A stretch of 64,000 nt of DNA from Azoarcus sp031546845 (GCA_031546845.1 JAVBJT010000023.1:1-64000), one strand, 5' to 3'. Shown: positions 53,644-62,748, numbered from the stretch's first letter. Notes: generated by a model from the sequence alone, not told the origin. Translations and numbers: made by a program.

Positions 53644-53947
53644 GGTTACTTCTCCTATGGCCAAACAGGCCGTCAGTCGGCCCTTTCGGGCCAGGCTCCC
53701 AAGCGATTTTGCTGTACCGCAAAAAATACTCGAAGCGTTATTTCATCTTATTTTATGCGCACTGTTCTTTCATTTCTGTGAAATATTCGAACATTTTGTT
53801 GCTATGCACAAACCAAATTTAGTCTTCCCGTAGAGGGTAGTCAACAAATTTGTTGCACTGCCGCAATTCAAGCGCCGGCACCGGGTCGCCTGCCCACCAC
53901 GGTTAGAATGGTAGATTGAAGTAAATCACCTCAGGCCGGTCGCCCTC
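53644..53947. other. AT-rich divergent intergenic region with a 14-bp palindrome
   Basis: About 300 bp of clearly lower GC separate the hypothetical gene and uvrD. CAACAAATTTGTTG at 53842-53855 is a perfect palindrome, placed 93 bp ahead of the uvrD start and about 200 bp ahead of the hypothetical gene. It may be an operator. The low GC suggests strong promoters or a silenced or acquired segment. Confidence 0.5.
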
Positions 53948-56137
53948 ATGTCCACTCTGCTTGCCAATCTGAACGAAGCGCAGCACGCCGCTGTTACGTT
54001 GCCGCCACGCCACGCGCTGATCCTGGCTGGCGCGGGATCGGGCAAAACGCGCGTGCTGACCACACGCATTGCGTGGTTGATCCAGTCCGGCCAGACCGAC
54101 CCCAACGGGGTGCTGGCCGTTACGTTCACTAACAAAGCGGCAAAGGAGATGCTCGCGCGCCTGTCGGCGATGCTGCCGATCAATCTGCGCGGGGTGTGGA
54201 TCGGCACCTTTCACGGGCTGTGCAACCGCATGTTGCGGGCGCACTACCGCGATGCCGGCTTGCCGCAGCTTTTCCAGATTCTGGATTCGGCCGATCAGCT
54301 CGGCGCGATCAAGCGCCTGCTGAAAACGCTCAACATCGACGACGAGAAATTCCCGCCGCGCGAGTTGCAACACTTCATCAACGCGCAGAAAGAAGCGTGC
54401 GTGCGCGCCAATGCGGTCGAGGCGTGGGACGATTACACCCGCCAGCGCGCGGCGCTCTACGCCGAATACGATAACCAGTGCCAGCGCGAGGGCGTAGTCG
54501 ATTTCGCCGAGCTGCTGCTGCGCAGCTTCGAGCTGCTGGAACGTAACGAGCCGCTGCGGCGCCATTATCAGCGCCGTTTCCGGCACATTCTGGTGGATGA
54601 GTTCCAGGATACGAACCGCTTGCAGTACCGCTGGCTGAAGCTGCTCGCCGACGACGGGCGGGAAGGCGGCGCGATGCTGTTCTGCGTGGGTGACGACGAT
54701 CAGTCGATCTACCGCTTTCGCGGCGCCGAAATCGGCAACATGCGCGACTTCGAGCGCGAATTCAAGGTGCAAGACATCATCCGGCTGGAGCAGAACTACC
54801 GCTCCGGCGCCAATATTCTCGACGCCGCCAACGCCATCATCCGCAACAACGCCAACCGCCTGGGCAAAAATCTGTGGACCGATAGCGGCGCGGGCGAGCC
54901 GATCCGCGTGTACGAGGCTTTCGCCGATACCGAGGAGGCGCGCTGGATCGTGGAAGAAATCCAGTCGCTGCTGCGCGACGGCGGCACGCGCGCGGAAATC
55001 GCCCTGCTGTACCGTTCCAACGCCCAATCGCGGGTGCTGGAACATCAGCTATTCACCACCGGCATTCCCTACCGCGTTTATGGCGGGCTGCGCTTTTTCG
55101 AACGCCAAGAAATCAAGCACGCGCTCGCTTACCTGCGGCTGATCGTCAATGCGGACAACGATTCCGCCTTTGCCCGCGTGGTCAACTTTCCCACGCGCGG
55201 TATCGGCGCGCGTTCCCTCGAAGCCTTGCAGGATGCCGCGCGCACTTTCAACACCAGCCTGTACGCCACGGTGCCGCACCTGTCGGGCAAACCGGGTACA
55301 TCGCTGGCGCAGTTCGTGCGGTTGATCGAAGGGCTGCGCAACGATACCGCCGCGCTGCCGCTGCCGGAACTGATCGACCACGTAGTGCACGCCAGCGGCC
55401 TGCGCGAGCACTATCAGAGCGAAAAGGAGGGCGCCGAGCGGCTGGAAAACCTGGACGAACTCCTGAACGCTGCCGCCGGCTTCGCTGCCGAAGCGACCGC
55501 CCCCGACGCCGAACCGCACGCCCAACTGGCTGATTTTCTCGCCCACGCCTCGCTCGAAGCCGGCGACCACCAGGCGGAACAAGGCGCGGACGCGGTGCAG
55601 TTGATGACGGTGCACGCGGCAAAGGGGCTGGAATTCAATGCCGTGTTTCTCTCCGGCCTGGAAGAAGGGCTGTTCCCCCACGAGAACAGCATCCTCGAAA
55701 CCGCCGGACTGGAAGAGGAACGCCGCCTGATGTACGTGGCGGTCACGCGAGCGCGCCAGCGCCTCTACCTTTCCTGCGCGCAAAGCCGCATGCTGCACGG
55801 GCAGACGCGCTACAACCTGCGTTCGCGCTTCCTGGAAGAAATTCCCGCCGAGTTGCTCAAGCGGCTCACACCACCCCAGCCGCACGCGCGCGTTCCCGTA
55901 CGAACCTTCGCCGCCGCCACGCCCGCGCTGCGGCACCCCTCACCACGGCCAGCGGCCAGCGGGCGGGCGGAAATCGGCGCGCTGCGCATCGGCCAGACGA
56001 TATCCCACGCCCGTTTCGGCCACGGGGTGATCGTTGCCGCCGAAGGCAGTGGCGGCGATGCCAAGGTGCAGATCAACTTCACCGATGTCGGGCCAAAATG
56101 GCTGCTGCTATCTGTAGCGAAGCTGGAGCCGGTGTAG
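53948..56137 (+). CDS. uvrD: DNA helicase II (UvrD/Rep family)
   Basis: This 729-residue superfamily 1A helicase has Walker A (LAGAGSGKTRVL), GTFHGLCNRML, Walker B (ILVDEFQDTN), motif III (GDDDQSIYRFRGA), motif IV (LEQNYRSGANIL) and motifs V/VI (VHAAKGLEFN, YVAVTRARQRL). The C-terminal Tudor-like end (GQTISHARFGHGVI) is typical of UvrD. It acts in mismatch and nucleotide-excision repair. Confidence 0.94.
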   Translation: MSTLLANLNEAQHAAVTLPPRHALILAGAGSGKTRVLTTRIAWLIQSGQTDPNGVLAVTFTNKAAKEMLARLSAMLPINLRGVWIGTFHGLCNRMLRAHYRDAGLPQLFQILDSADQLGAIKRLLKTLNIDDEKFPPRELQHFINAQKEACVRANAVEAWDDYTRQRAALYAEYDNQCQREGVVDFAELLLRSFELLERNEPLRRHYQRRFRHILVDEFQDTNRLQYRWLKLLADDGREGGAMLFCVGDDDQSIYRFRGAEIGNMRDFEREFKVQDIIRLEQNYRSGANILDAANAIIRNNANRLGKNLWTDSGAGEPIRVYEAFADTEEARWIVEEIQSLLRDGGTRAEIALLYRSNAQSRVLEHQLFTTGIPYRVYGGLRFFERQEIKHALAYLRLIVNADNDSAFARVVNFPTRGIGARSLEALQDAARTFNTSLYATVPHLSGKPGTSLAQFVRLIEGLRNDTAALPLPELIDHVVHASGLREHYQSEKEGAERLENLDELLNAAAGFAAEATAPDAEPHAQLADFLAHASLEAGDHQAEQGADAVQLMTVHAAKGLEFNAVFLSGLEEGLFPHENSILETAGLEEERRLMYVAVTRARQRLYLSCAQSRMLHGQTRYNLRSRFLEEIPAELLKRLTPPQPHARVPVRTFAAATPALRHPSPRPAASGRAEIGALRIGQTISHARFGHGVIVAAEGSGGDAKVQINFTDVGPKWLLLSVAKLEPV

Positions 56138-56159
56138 ATCGCGCGCCGCACCGAGGACT

Positions 56160-56192
56160 TTTACCCGAGCGCCCGGGCAAAGCTCGGGTAAA
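56160..56192 (+). terminator. Hairpin after uvrD
   Basis: TTTACCCGAGC and GCTCGGGTAAA form an 11-bp stem; the loop itself contains the palindrome GCCCGGGC. It is 22 bp beyond the uvrD stop. The following bases contain only a short T-run (GTTTTC), so termination may be partial. Confidence 0.65.
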
Positions 56193-56227
56193 CTGAGCGT
56201 TTTCAGCGATATTCAACGGCTTTTCTC

Positions 56228-56869
56228 ATGATCCGCGTCAGCATCGTTCCCGTTACAGCTTTCGAGCAGAATTGCAGCATCGTGTGGTGCGAAAAAACCC
56301 GCAAGGCAGCCGTCGTCGATCCAGGCGGCGACATCGAGCGCATTACCGGCGCAGCCGCGAAGCTGGGCGTGACCATCGAAAAAATCTGGATTACCCATGG
56401 GCACATCGACCACGCCGGCGGCGCGGCGCGGCTGGCCCGCGAAACCGGCGTGCCCATCGAAGGACCGCACAAGGAAGACGACTTCTGGATTACCGGCATG
56501 CCGCGCCAGAGCGAAACGTTCGGCATGCGGGACGTCGAGGTGTTCGAGCCGAACCGCTGGCTGCACGACGGCGATACGGTCACGATCGGCGAGGAAACCC
56601 TGCAGGTGATCCACACCCCCGGCCATACGCCCGGCCATGTGGTGTTCTACCACCCGCAGGCCAGGCTGGCCATTGTGGGCGACGTACTGTTCGCCGGCTC
56701 CATCGGCCGCACCGATTTCCCGCGCGGCGATTACGCGACGCTGATCTCCTCGATCCGCGACAAGCTGTTTCCGCTCGGCGACGACGTCACCTTTCTACCC
56801 GGCCACGGCCCAACCTCGACCTTTGGCGCGGAACGCGCAAGTAATCCCTACGCAGGCGATAACGCCTAA
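56228..56869 (+). CDS. Metallo-beta-lactamase-fold hydrolase (YcbL/GloB-like)
   Basis: This 213-residue protein has the HxHxDH metal motif (WITHGHIDHAGG), a second His (HTPGHTPGHVVFYH), GDVLFAGSIGRTDFPRGD and LPGHGPTSTFG, which together are typical of small glyoxalase II-like YcbL proteins. It may hydrolyse thioesters such as S-lactoylglutathione. It is a single gene between uvrD and mscL. Confidence 0.88.
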   Translation: MIRVSIVPVTAFEQNCSIVWCEKTRKAAVVDPGGDIERITGAAAKLGVTIEKIWITHGHIDHAGGAARLARETGVPIEGPHKEDDFWITGMPRQSETFGMRDVEVFEPNRWLHDGDTVTIGEETLQVIHTPGHTPGHVVFYHPQARLAIVGDVLFAGSIGRTDFPRGDYATLISSIRDKLFPLGDDVTFLPGHGPTSTFGAERASNPYAGDNA

Positions 56870-56905
56870 TAATCACCCGCCTGAAAAACCGCTCGCGCGC
56901 CTGGA

Positions 56906-57331
56906 TCAGCCGCGCGAGCGCAGTTCGTCGCGTATTTCCCGCAGCAGCTTGATATCGTCCGGCTCCGCCGGTTCAGCGGGCGGCGCGGCGGGCTCTTCGC
57001 GCTTGAGCTTGTTGATCGCCTTGACGGCAACGAAGATAGCCAAGGCGATGATCAGAAAATCGATGGCCGTGTTGATGAAAGCGCCGTATTTCACCAGCGG
57101 CGCACCGGCCTTTTCCGCCGCTTCCAGCGTGTCGTAACTCTGACTGCCGAGGTTGAGGTAAAGGTGGCGGAAATCCACGCCGCCGATCAGGCGCCCGGCG
57201 ATGGGCATCACAATATCCTTGACCAGCGAATCGACGATCTTGCCGAACGCGCCGCCGATGACAACGCCAACGGCCAGATCGATGACATTGCCGCGCATGG
57301 CGAATTCTTTGAATTCCCGGATAAAGCTCAT
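56906..57331 (-). CDS. mscL: Large-conductance mechanosensitive channel
   Basis: This 141-residue channel subunit begins MSFIREFKEFAMRGNVIDLAVGVVIGGAFGKIV and has the second helix AIDFLIIALAIFVAVKAINKL plus a charged C-terminal bundle. It opens as a homopentamer to relieve osmotic downshock. It is convergent with the hydrolase gene. Confidence 0.96.
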   Translation of the reverse strand: MSFIREFKEFAMRGNVIDLAVGVVIGGAFGKIVDSLVKDIVMPIAGRLIGGVDFRHLYLNLGSQSYDTLEAAEKAGAPLVKYGAFINTAIDFLIIALAIFVAVKAINKLKREEPAAPPAEPAEPDDIKLLREIRDELRSRG

Positions 57332-57517
57332 GGAAAACGCTCCTGGTGAATGCCGCCTTCATCCACGGCGGCGGCCGCGATGGTAGCCTGTGCGCCGCAA
57401 TCGGTACACATGCGCTTATCGGCACAAGTAAAGCACCCTGCCACGTTGCATGAAACACCTGGAAAATACCCGGCAAACCGTAAAAGCCCGTTACGATATT
57501 CGTCTGAGCTTCGCCTG

Positions 57518-57622
57518 ATACGGATTCGCATTCAACCGGATAACAAGGCGGGGAGCCGAAGACAGTGCTGTAGCACGGCAAGGCGACCCAACGCAGCTAT
57601 ACGGTTGAAGGCGAATCCGTAT
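57518..57622. repeat. 105-bp palindromic repeat element
   Basis: The ends are 21-bp inverted repeats with one mismatch (left arm starts ATACGGATTCGC, right arm ends GCGAATCCGTAT). The interior has a smaller perfect hairpin (GTGCT-GT-AGCAC) within GAAGACAGTGCTGTAGCACGG. This organisation is that of REP/MITE-like non-coding elements; similar motifs are known as dispersed repeats in betaproteobacterial genomes. It lies in the mscL to hydrolase gap and has no target-site duplication that I can identify with confidence. Confidence 0.75.
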
Positions 57623-57673
57623 GAGTTGCCCCAACCCCCTGAGTTCAACACCACCCAACAAGGAGAGCACGAC

Positions 57674-58690
57674 ATGATGCGTCGCCCGAACAGACTTTTC
57701 CCCCTCAAACCCTCCGCCCTCCCGGCACTGGCGCTTGGCTGCGCGCTCGCGCTCGGCGCGCCGCTGTTGCCCACTACCGCCCAGGCCGCGCCGCCGGCGG
57801 TGCAAAACACCCAGGTGCCCGGCTATTACCGCATGATGCTGGGCGACTTTGAAGTTACCGCGCTGTACGACGGCTACGTCAACCTCGACCAGCAAACCCT
57901 CAAGGGCATGGCCGCGAAGGATATCCAGGCCCTGCTCGCGCGCATGTTCATCTCGACGACGAAGGGCATGCAGACGGCCGTCAACGCCTACCTCGTCAAC
58001 ACCGGCGCCAACCTCGTGCTCGTCGATACCGGCGCCTCGCAATGCTTCGGGCCAACGCTCGGCGTCGTTCCAGAGAATCTGCGCGCAGCCGGCTACAAAG
58101 CAGAGGACGTCGACACCGTGCTGCTCACCCACTTGCACGGCGACCACGCATGCGGACTGGTCGACGCCAGCGGCAAGGCGATCTTCCCGAACGCGACCGT
58201 GTGGGTCGCCAAGGACGATGCGGCATTTTGGCTCAGTGAGGACGTCGCCGCCAAAATGCCGCAAGACAAGCAAATCTTCTTCAAAATGTCGCGCGATTCC
58301 GTCGCGCCCTATGCTGCCGCCGGCAAGCTGAAAACCTTCATCCCTGGCGAAACCTTGATCCCTGGCGTCACCATCGCGCCCAGCCCGGGCCACACGCCGG
58401 GGCACAGCGGCTACCTGTTCGCCTCGCAAGGGCAAAGTCTGCTGGTCTGGGGCGATATCGTGCACAACTACGCTGTGCAGTTCCCGCACCCGGAAGTCGC
58501 GTTCGAGTTCGATAGCAACGCAAAACAAGCTGTCGCCACGCGCAAGAAAATCTTCGCAGATGCGGCGAAAAACAAACTCTGGGTAGCCGGCGCGCACCTG
58601 CCCTTCCCCGGTCTTGGCCACGTCCGGGCGGAAAAACGGGGCTATAGCTGGGTGCCGGCGGAATACGGGCCGATACGCACAGCACAGTAA
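57674..58690 (+). CDS. Exported metallo-beta-lactamase-fold hydrolase
   Basis: This 338-residue protein has a signal peptide (ALALGCALALGAPLLPTTAQA), HxHxDH (LLTHLHGDHACG), a second His (PSPGHTPGHSGYLF), GDIVHN and a final metal His (VAGAHLPFPGLGHV). The pattern resembles periplasmic MBL hydrolases of the quorum-quenching lactonase/alkylsulfatase-like group. The substrate is unknown. AGGAG lies eight bases before the ATG at 57674. The frame is open further upstream through the palindromic element but that is not protein-like. Confidence 0.87.
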   Translation: MMRRPNRLFPLKPSALPALALGCALALGAPLLPTTAQAAPPAVQNTQVPGYYRMMLGDFEVTALYDGYVNLDQQTLKGMAAKDIQALLARMFISTTKGMQTAVNAYLVNTGANLVLVDTGASQCFGPTLGVVPENLRAAGYKAEDVDTVLLTHLHGDHACGLVDASGKAIFPNATVWVAKDDAAFWLSEDVAAKMPQDKQIFFKMSRDSVAPYAAAGKLKTFIPGETLIPGVTIAPSPGHTPGHSGYLFASQGQSLLVWGDIVHNYAVQFPHPEVAFEFDSNAKQAVATRKKIFADAAKNKLWVAGAHLPFPGLGHVRAEKRGYSWVPAEYGPIRTAQ

Positions 58691-58778
58691 GCACGGCCAT
58701 CGGGCGGCGGCAACAGCACCGCCCGATGCCAAAAGATTTATCTTTCACCCTCCACGCCAAAACCCTGCGAGAGAACCG

Positions 58779-59750
58779 ATGACCATCCCAAACGTTTTCC
58801 GCGGCACCCTGCGGGTGCCGGCGATTGCCGCGCCGATGTTCCTCGTTTCCGGCACCGAACTCGTCATTGCCACTTGCAAGGCCGGCGTTGCCGGCACGTT
58901 TCCGGCACTCAACGCGCGTTCGGCGGCGTTGTTCGACGAATGGCTGCATGAAATCGACACCGCGCTCGCCGCCCACCGCCGCACCCAGCCGAACGAGGCG
59001 TGCGCGCCTTACGGCGTCAATCTGATCCTGCACGCATCGAACGCGCGGCTGGAAGAAGACCTCGCCACCGTGGTCAGGCACCGCGTGCCTTTCGTCATCA
59101 CCAGCCTCGGCCACCCGGGCGAGGTCGTGAAAGCCGTGCACAGCTATGGCGGCGTGGTGTTCTCCGACATCATCCACGCCTATCACGCACGCAAAGCGGC
59201 GGCGGCGGGCGTGGACGGCATCATCGCCGTTACCGCTGGCGCGGGCGGGCACGCCGGCACGCAAAGCGCGTTCAGCCTGGCGCGCGAGATCCGTGAATTC
59301 TGGAACGGCACCTTGATCCTTGCCGGCAGCATCTCCGACGGCGCTGGCATCCGCGCCGCCGAAACCCTGGGCGCGGACCTGGCCTACCTCGGCACGCGCT
59401 TCATCGCCACGCGCGAATCGATGGCACCGTCGGAGTACAAAGAAATGGTGGTGGAAAGCGGCCCGTCGGACATTATCTATACCGATGCGATTTCCGGCAC
59501 CAACGCCAACTTTTTATGGGGCAGCCTGGAAAAAGCCGGTTTCGACCGTGCACAGCTCGCGCCGGGAACGGGCAAAGGCAAACTGCACGATTTGTCTTCC
59601 GAAACGCGCGCCTGGCGCGATGTGTGGAGCGCCGGCCACGGCGTGGCGACGATCCGCGATATTCCGGCAGTGGCCGAACTGGTCGACCGCCTCGCCGCCG
59701 AATACCGCGCCGCTTGCGCGCTGCCGCCGAACGCCGCACTGGCCGGCTGA
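58779..59750 (+). CDS. Nitronate monooxygenase-like flavin oxidoreductase
   Basis: This 323-residue TIM-barrel FMN protein of the 2-nitropropane dioxygenase family has IAAPMFLVSG at the start, TSLGHPGEVV, TAGAGGHAGTQS (phosphate-binding) and ADLAYLGTRFIATRES. It may detoxify nitronates or be an NAD(P)H:quinone reductase. The start at 58779 gives the conserved N-terminus. It is followed 16 bp later by two small membrane-protein genes. Confidence 0.88.
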   Translation: MTIPNVFRGTLRVPAIAAPMFLVSGTELVIATCKAGVAGTFPALNARSAALFDEWLHEIDTALAAHRRTQPNEACAPYGVNLILHASNARLEEDLATVVRHRVPFVITSLGHPGEVVKAVHSYGGVVFSDIIHAYHARKAAAAGVDGIIAVTAGAGGHAGTQSAFSLAREIREFWNGTLILAGSISDGAGIRAAETLGADLAYLGTRFIATRESMAPSEYKEMVVESGPSDIIYTDAISGTNANFLWGSLEKAGFDRAQLAPGTGKGKLHDLSSETRAWRDVWSAGHGVATIRDIPAVAELVDRLAAEYRAACALPPNAALAG

Positions 59751-59766
59751 ACCGTCGGACAACGAA

Positions 59767-60090
59767 ATGGGCATCTCGATTGCCGAAGCCTTGGTCGCCA
59801 CTCTGCTCGCGGCCACCTTACTTCTAAGCATACTGGCAACGCGCGCGATTCTGCGTGACACCGGGCAGCCACCAGCGCAATCGCGCGCACAAATCGCTTT
59901 CGTATGGTTGGTGCCACTGCTAGGCGCGCTACTCACCCTTTACCTCAAACGCGCCGAATCCAAGGCCCTTCCCGGTGGCTACCCCAAGGAAACAGACGCC
60001 GGGGACGATTTCGGCTTTTCCGCGCAAGAATACCGCCGTGCCTCACGTGCAATCGAATCGGACAGCGGTGGACACCATGCCGAAGATTGA
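59767..60090 (+). CDS. Small membrane protein, paralog 1
   Basis: This 107-residue protein has two hydrophobic helices (EALVATLLAATLLLSILA and IAFVWLVPLLGALLTLYL) and a hydrophilic tail. The second helix, AFVWLVPLLGALL, is repeated as AFVWLVPIVGAVL in the next gene, so the two are tandem paralogs. It is only 16 bp from the flavin oxidoreductase. Family not recognised. Confidence 0.7.
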   Translation: MGISIAEALVATLLAATLLLSILATRAILRDTGQPPAQSRAQIAFVWLVPLLGALLTLYLKRAESKALPGGYPKETDAGDDFGFSAQEYRRASRAIESDSGGHHAED

Positions 60091-60153
60091 CGCCCCGGAC
60101 AAAGCGCTCGCGCACGGACAAGCCCGCCCCCTCGCCCACGCTACCCCATCGAT

Positions 60154-60561
60154 GTGGAGCACATTTTGATTTTTGCCCAAGCCTGGCACGACATCCCCCT
60201 CATCGTCGTGCTGCTCGACATCGCGGCGACCTACATGGTCTTTTTCGTCCCGGCGCCCTCTCCATCGGCGGCGAAACGCGTCTTGCAACTTGCCTTCGTC
60301 TGGTTGGTACCCATTGTGGGCGCGGTGCTGCTGATGCTGTATCTCATCCACGCAAGATTCAAGGCGGGAACCTCACGATCCTTCACCGAGGATACGTCCA
60401 GCGGATCGTGGGACAGCGGCGTCGATTACAGCACCGCCACCTACTCGGGATACAACTCGCACTCATCCTCGCCGGACTGCGGCCACGGCGGATCGGATAG
60501 CGCATCCAGTAGCTGCGGAGATGGCGGTGGTGGTGGAGACGGCGGCGGAGGTGGTGACTAA
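60154..60561 (+). CDS. Small membrane protein with Ser/Gly-rich tail, paralog 2
   Basis: This product of about 135 residues has two helices (PLIVVLLDIAATYMVFFV and AFVWLVPIVGAVLLMLYL), then a low-complexity tail rich in Ser, Asp, His, two Cys and Gly, ending GDGGGGGDGGGGGD. The tail resembles the Gly-rich ends of some bacterial membrane proteins of unknown role and could bind metal. The start is uncertain: GTG at 60154 or TTG at 60166, with no good Shine-Dalgarno. Confidence 0.65.
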   Translation: MEHILIFAQAWHDIPLIVVLLDIAATYMVFFVPAPSPSAAKRVLQLAFVWLVPIVGAVLLMLYLIHARFKAGTSRSFTEDTSSGSWDSGVDYSTATYSGYNSHSSSPDCGHGGSDSASSSCGDGGGGGDGGGGGD

Positions 60562-60576
60562 AGCCAGCGCGCGGGT

Positions 60577-61038
60577 TCAGAGCCAGCGGCGTACCTTCTG
60601 CCGGTACGCGGCAAACTCGGCGCCGAACTTCCGTGCAAGCGCCCGCTCCTCGGGAACGATCTGAAAACGGGTAATGAACGCGACGAACAACGCCGGCCCC
60701 AGCAGCGCCAACGGCGCGGCCAGAAATATCGTCCAGCCGATCAGGGCCAGGGCAAACCCAAGATACATGGGATTGCGGGTATGGCGATACACCCCCGCTA
60801 CGACCAGCGACGACGCCGTATCGGGCTGAAAGGGATTGGCTGTGGTTTTCGCCCGGCGCAAAACGAACCCGCCGGCAAACACGGCAATAAAACCGGCTAC
60901 AACAAACGCGGCAGCCATGCCGATGCGGATACCGCCCGCCATTGGAACGTGGGCCGCAATGCGCGCCAACCCCCACATACCGCACCCGATGAGCGTACAG
61001 ACGACGGGCGGGGGAATCCGGTGTTCAAGCCAACGCAT
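60577..61038 (-). CDS. Isoprenylcysteine methyltransferase-like membrane protein
   Basis: This 153-residue protein has four helices and the ICMT/PEMT-like motif GVYRHTRNPMYLGFALALIGW with a C-terminal RFQIVPEERALARKFGAEFAAYRQKVRRWL. It probably transfers methyl groups to a lipidic or thiol substrate, but bacterial members are mostly uncharacterised. The start at 61038 is preferred over an upstream codon because the extension is not conserved-looking. Confidence 0.85.
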   Translation of the reverse strand: MRWLEHRIPPPVVCTLIGCGMWGLARIAAHVPMAGGIRIGMAAAFVVAGFIAVFAGGFVLRRAKTTANPFQPDTASSLVVAGVYRHTRNPMYLGFALALIGWTIFLAAPLALLGPALFVAFITRFQIVPEERALARKFGAEFAAYRQKVRRWL

Positions 61039-61272
61039 TTTCAATTTCCGGGGATGAGCGGTCGAACATCGCAAGGCAAGCGGCGCAAGAGGAAAAAGCA
61101 CCCATAAAAGCGGCGGCCAAGCTTAACATCCTGGCATTATCCGAGCGAATGGGTCCAATCCGGCGACTATCACCACACCTTCTGGGATCGGTTACGCTTG
61201 GCATCCTCCACGACCGCTCATCCGTCACACCGACACGGAAAAACGCCCGCCTCCCGCCATGGCAATACGCGC

Positions 61273-61881
61273 ATGATGCTCCGTTACGCCACACTCATAT
61301 CGCTCGCGCTCTGTCTGCCCGGCTGCACCTCAATGACGGTCGACACGGGCGACGCGACCGCCGAAGCCCCCTTTCCCTTGTGCCAGGCACCCGAACAACG
61401 CCTATCGGCGCTCGTGCTGTGGCAGCCGGATTGGCGCCCGGATCAAAAGGATGTGTTGCTGCGCGAACGAGCCGCACAAGAAGGCTTGCAACAGTTCCTC
61501 GCCCGCTCGGACTGCTACGCGCGCTTCGACCTGCGCCGCCTGGTCAGCGGCAACGGCGCGGCTTTTCCGTCCTGGCCCAATCTGCTATCCATCGCGGCCA
61601 CACAAAAACCGCTCCCGGATCGCGTGCTTGTAGTGACGGTCCGCGAACTGGGTCCGATCCCCAAGCCCGGCTCGGCCACACCGGCCGAAGGCGGCACAGA
61701 GGTCGTACTGGACCTGGCGGCCTTCGATGTATTCGGGGCGCAACTGGCGGACTTCCGCACCCATTGGCGCAATGGCGACGCCGCTGCCATCAAAGGAACC
61801 CAAAATCTGTCGCAGGACATGCAGGCCGCGCTGGCGGCCGCTTTGCGCCCTGCCGCACCCCAACCCCTAACCCAGCCCTAA
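61273..61881 (+). CDS. Predicted lipoprotein, unknown function
   Basis: This 202-residue protein has a signal peptide and lipobox (LALCLPGC). The mature part has VLVVTVRELGPIPKP and VVLDLAAFDVFGAQLADFRTHW, reminiscent of a compact envelope domain, but no family is recognised. It heads a run of three small envelope genes (to 62625). Confidence 0.7.
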   Translation: MMLRYATLISLALCLPGCTSMTVDTGDATAEAPFPLCQAPEQRLSALVLWQPDWRPDQKDVLLRERAAQEGLQQFLARSDCYARFDLRRLVSGNGAAFPSWPNLLSIAATQKPLPDRVLVVTVRELGPIPKPGSATPAEGGTEVVLDLAAFDVFGAQLADFRTHWRNGDAAAIKGTQNLSQDMQAALAAALRPAAPQPLTQP

Positions 61882-61909
61882 GCCAATTCGTTTCACCGAA
61901 AGGATCGCC

Positions 61910-62323
61910 GTGACGCAGCGACTTAAAATTGACAAGGTTTATCTGGAACTCCCCGCAGGCAGCGAGGCGGCATTCCCATCCGCGCCCGATGCGACGTGCA
62001 TTACGGCGGAGAAACCGGAAACACCCGAACCGCTCGAAGATACACCCTACATCTACCGGCCCAACGATCCTTTCCAGGTTCAGATAGACGAGGCGCGCAT
62101 GGTCGCCAGTATCGACTCGTCGCACAAGCCGTGGGTCAAAAAAACGTGGTTTGTCCTGTTCGTGATCGGCCCGCTGGTATATGCGCAGTTGCTTGCGCTG
62201 TCGCTCACCTCGCAGGCGAGCGGGTGGGAATGGCTGAAACGTTTCATAGGCGCCAACGCCGTCATTCTGCCGATCTGGCTGCTCTATTATTCCATTTGGC
62301 GCCGCAAGACCCGGAAAAGCTGA
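61910..62323 (+). CDS. Two-helix membrane protein, unknown function
   Basis: This 137-residue protein has an N-terminal soluble, Pro/Glu-rich part (PETPEPLEDTPYIYRPNDPF) and two C-terminal helices (WFVLFVIGPLVYAQLLALSL, GANAVILPIWLLYYSIW). GTG start with AAAGGA. It is 28 bp after the lipoprotein gene. No family is recognised. Confidence 0.7.
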   Translation: MTQRLKIDKVYLELPAGSEAAFPSAPDATCITAEKPETPEPLEDTPYIYRPNDPFQVQIDEARMVASIDSSHKPWVKKTWFVLFVIGPLVYAQLLALSLTSQASGWEWLKRFIGANAVILPIWLLYYSIWRRKTRKS

Positions 62324-62403
62324 TTATCCTTTGCTCATGGAGCGTGGCGCGGCTTGCACGGCCTCGCCCGGCACCCAACCAAGCTTCCACGTATGGCGCA
62401 CCC

Positions 62404-62625
62404 ATGCCTCGCACCGACATTTGCCTTGCCACAATCTGCCTGTTCGCCACCGGCTTGCTGCCGGCCTGCTCCTCGCAACAGCTTTATGCCTCCGGCCAAT
62501 CGTGGCGGCAGCAAGAATGCGGCAAGATCGCGGACACCGAAGAGCGCCGGCGCTGCACGGCCGACGCCAATACCTCTTACGAGAATTACCAACGGCAACG
62601 CGAGGCCGTGCAAAATTCGCGTTAG
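62404..62625 (+). CDS. Small lipoprotein, unknown function
   Basis: This 73-residue product has a signal peptide with lipobox (LLPAC) and a short charged mature part with two Cys (QQECGKI, RRRCTAD), probably disulfide-linked, ending in a helical YENYQRQREAVQ. The Cys pair and DTEERRRC pattern resemble small outer-membrane lipoproteins of unknown role. Confidence 0.7.
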   Translation: MPRTDICLATICLFATGLLPACSSQQLYASGQSWRQQECGKIADTEERRRCTADANTSYENYQRQREAVQNSR

Positions 62626-62748
62626 GCTGGAACAAAACTCACCCCCTCCATGCACCGGAACCTATTCGATACACGGCTTTTCCCCTGCGCAGCACTGTGT
62701 AAAACAACGCGGGCCCATAGCTGAAACCTTACTGATGAACATACGCTC

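Noticed and set aside
53644..53947. Possible tRNA or small RNA in the AT-rich gap
   Set aside because: No cloverleaf, T-loop or terminator-ended transcript could be recognised.
57350..57673. N-terminal extension of the exported hydrolase through the palindromic element
   Set aside because: A clear signal peptide and AGGAG start at 57674; the extension only reads the repeat element.
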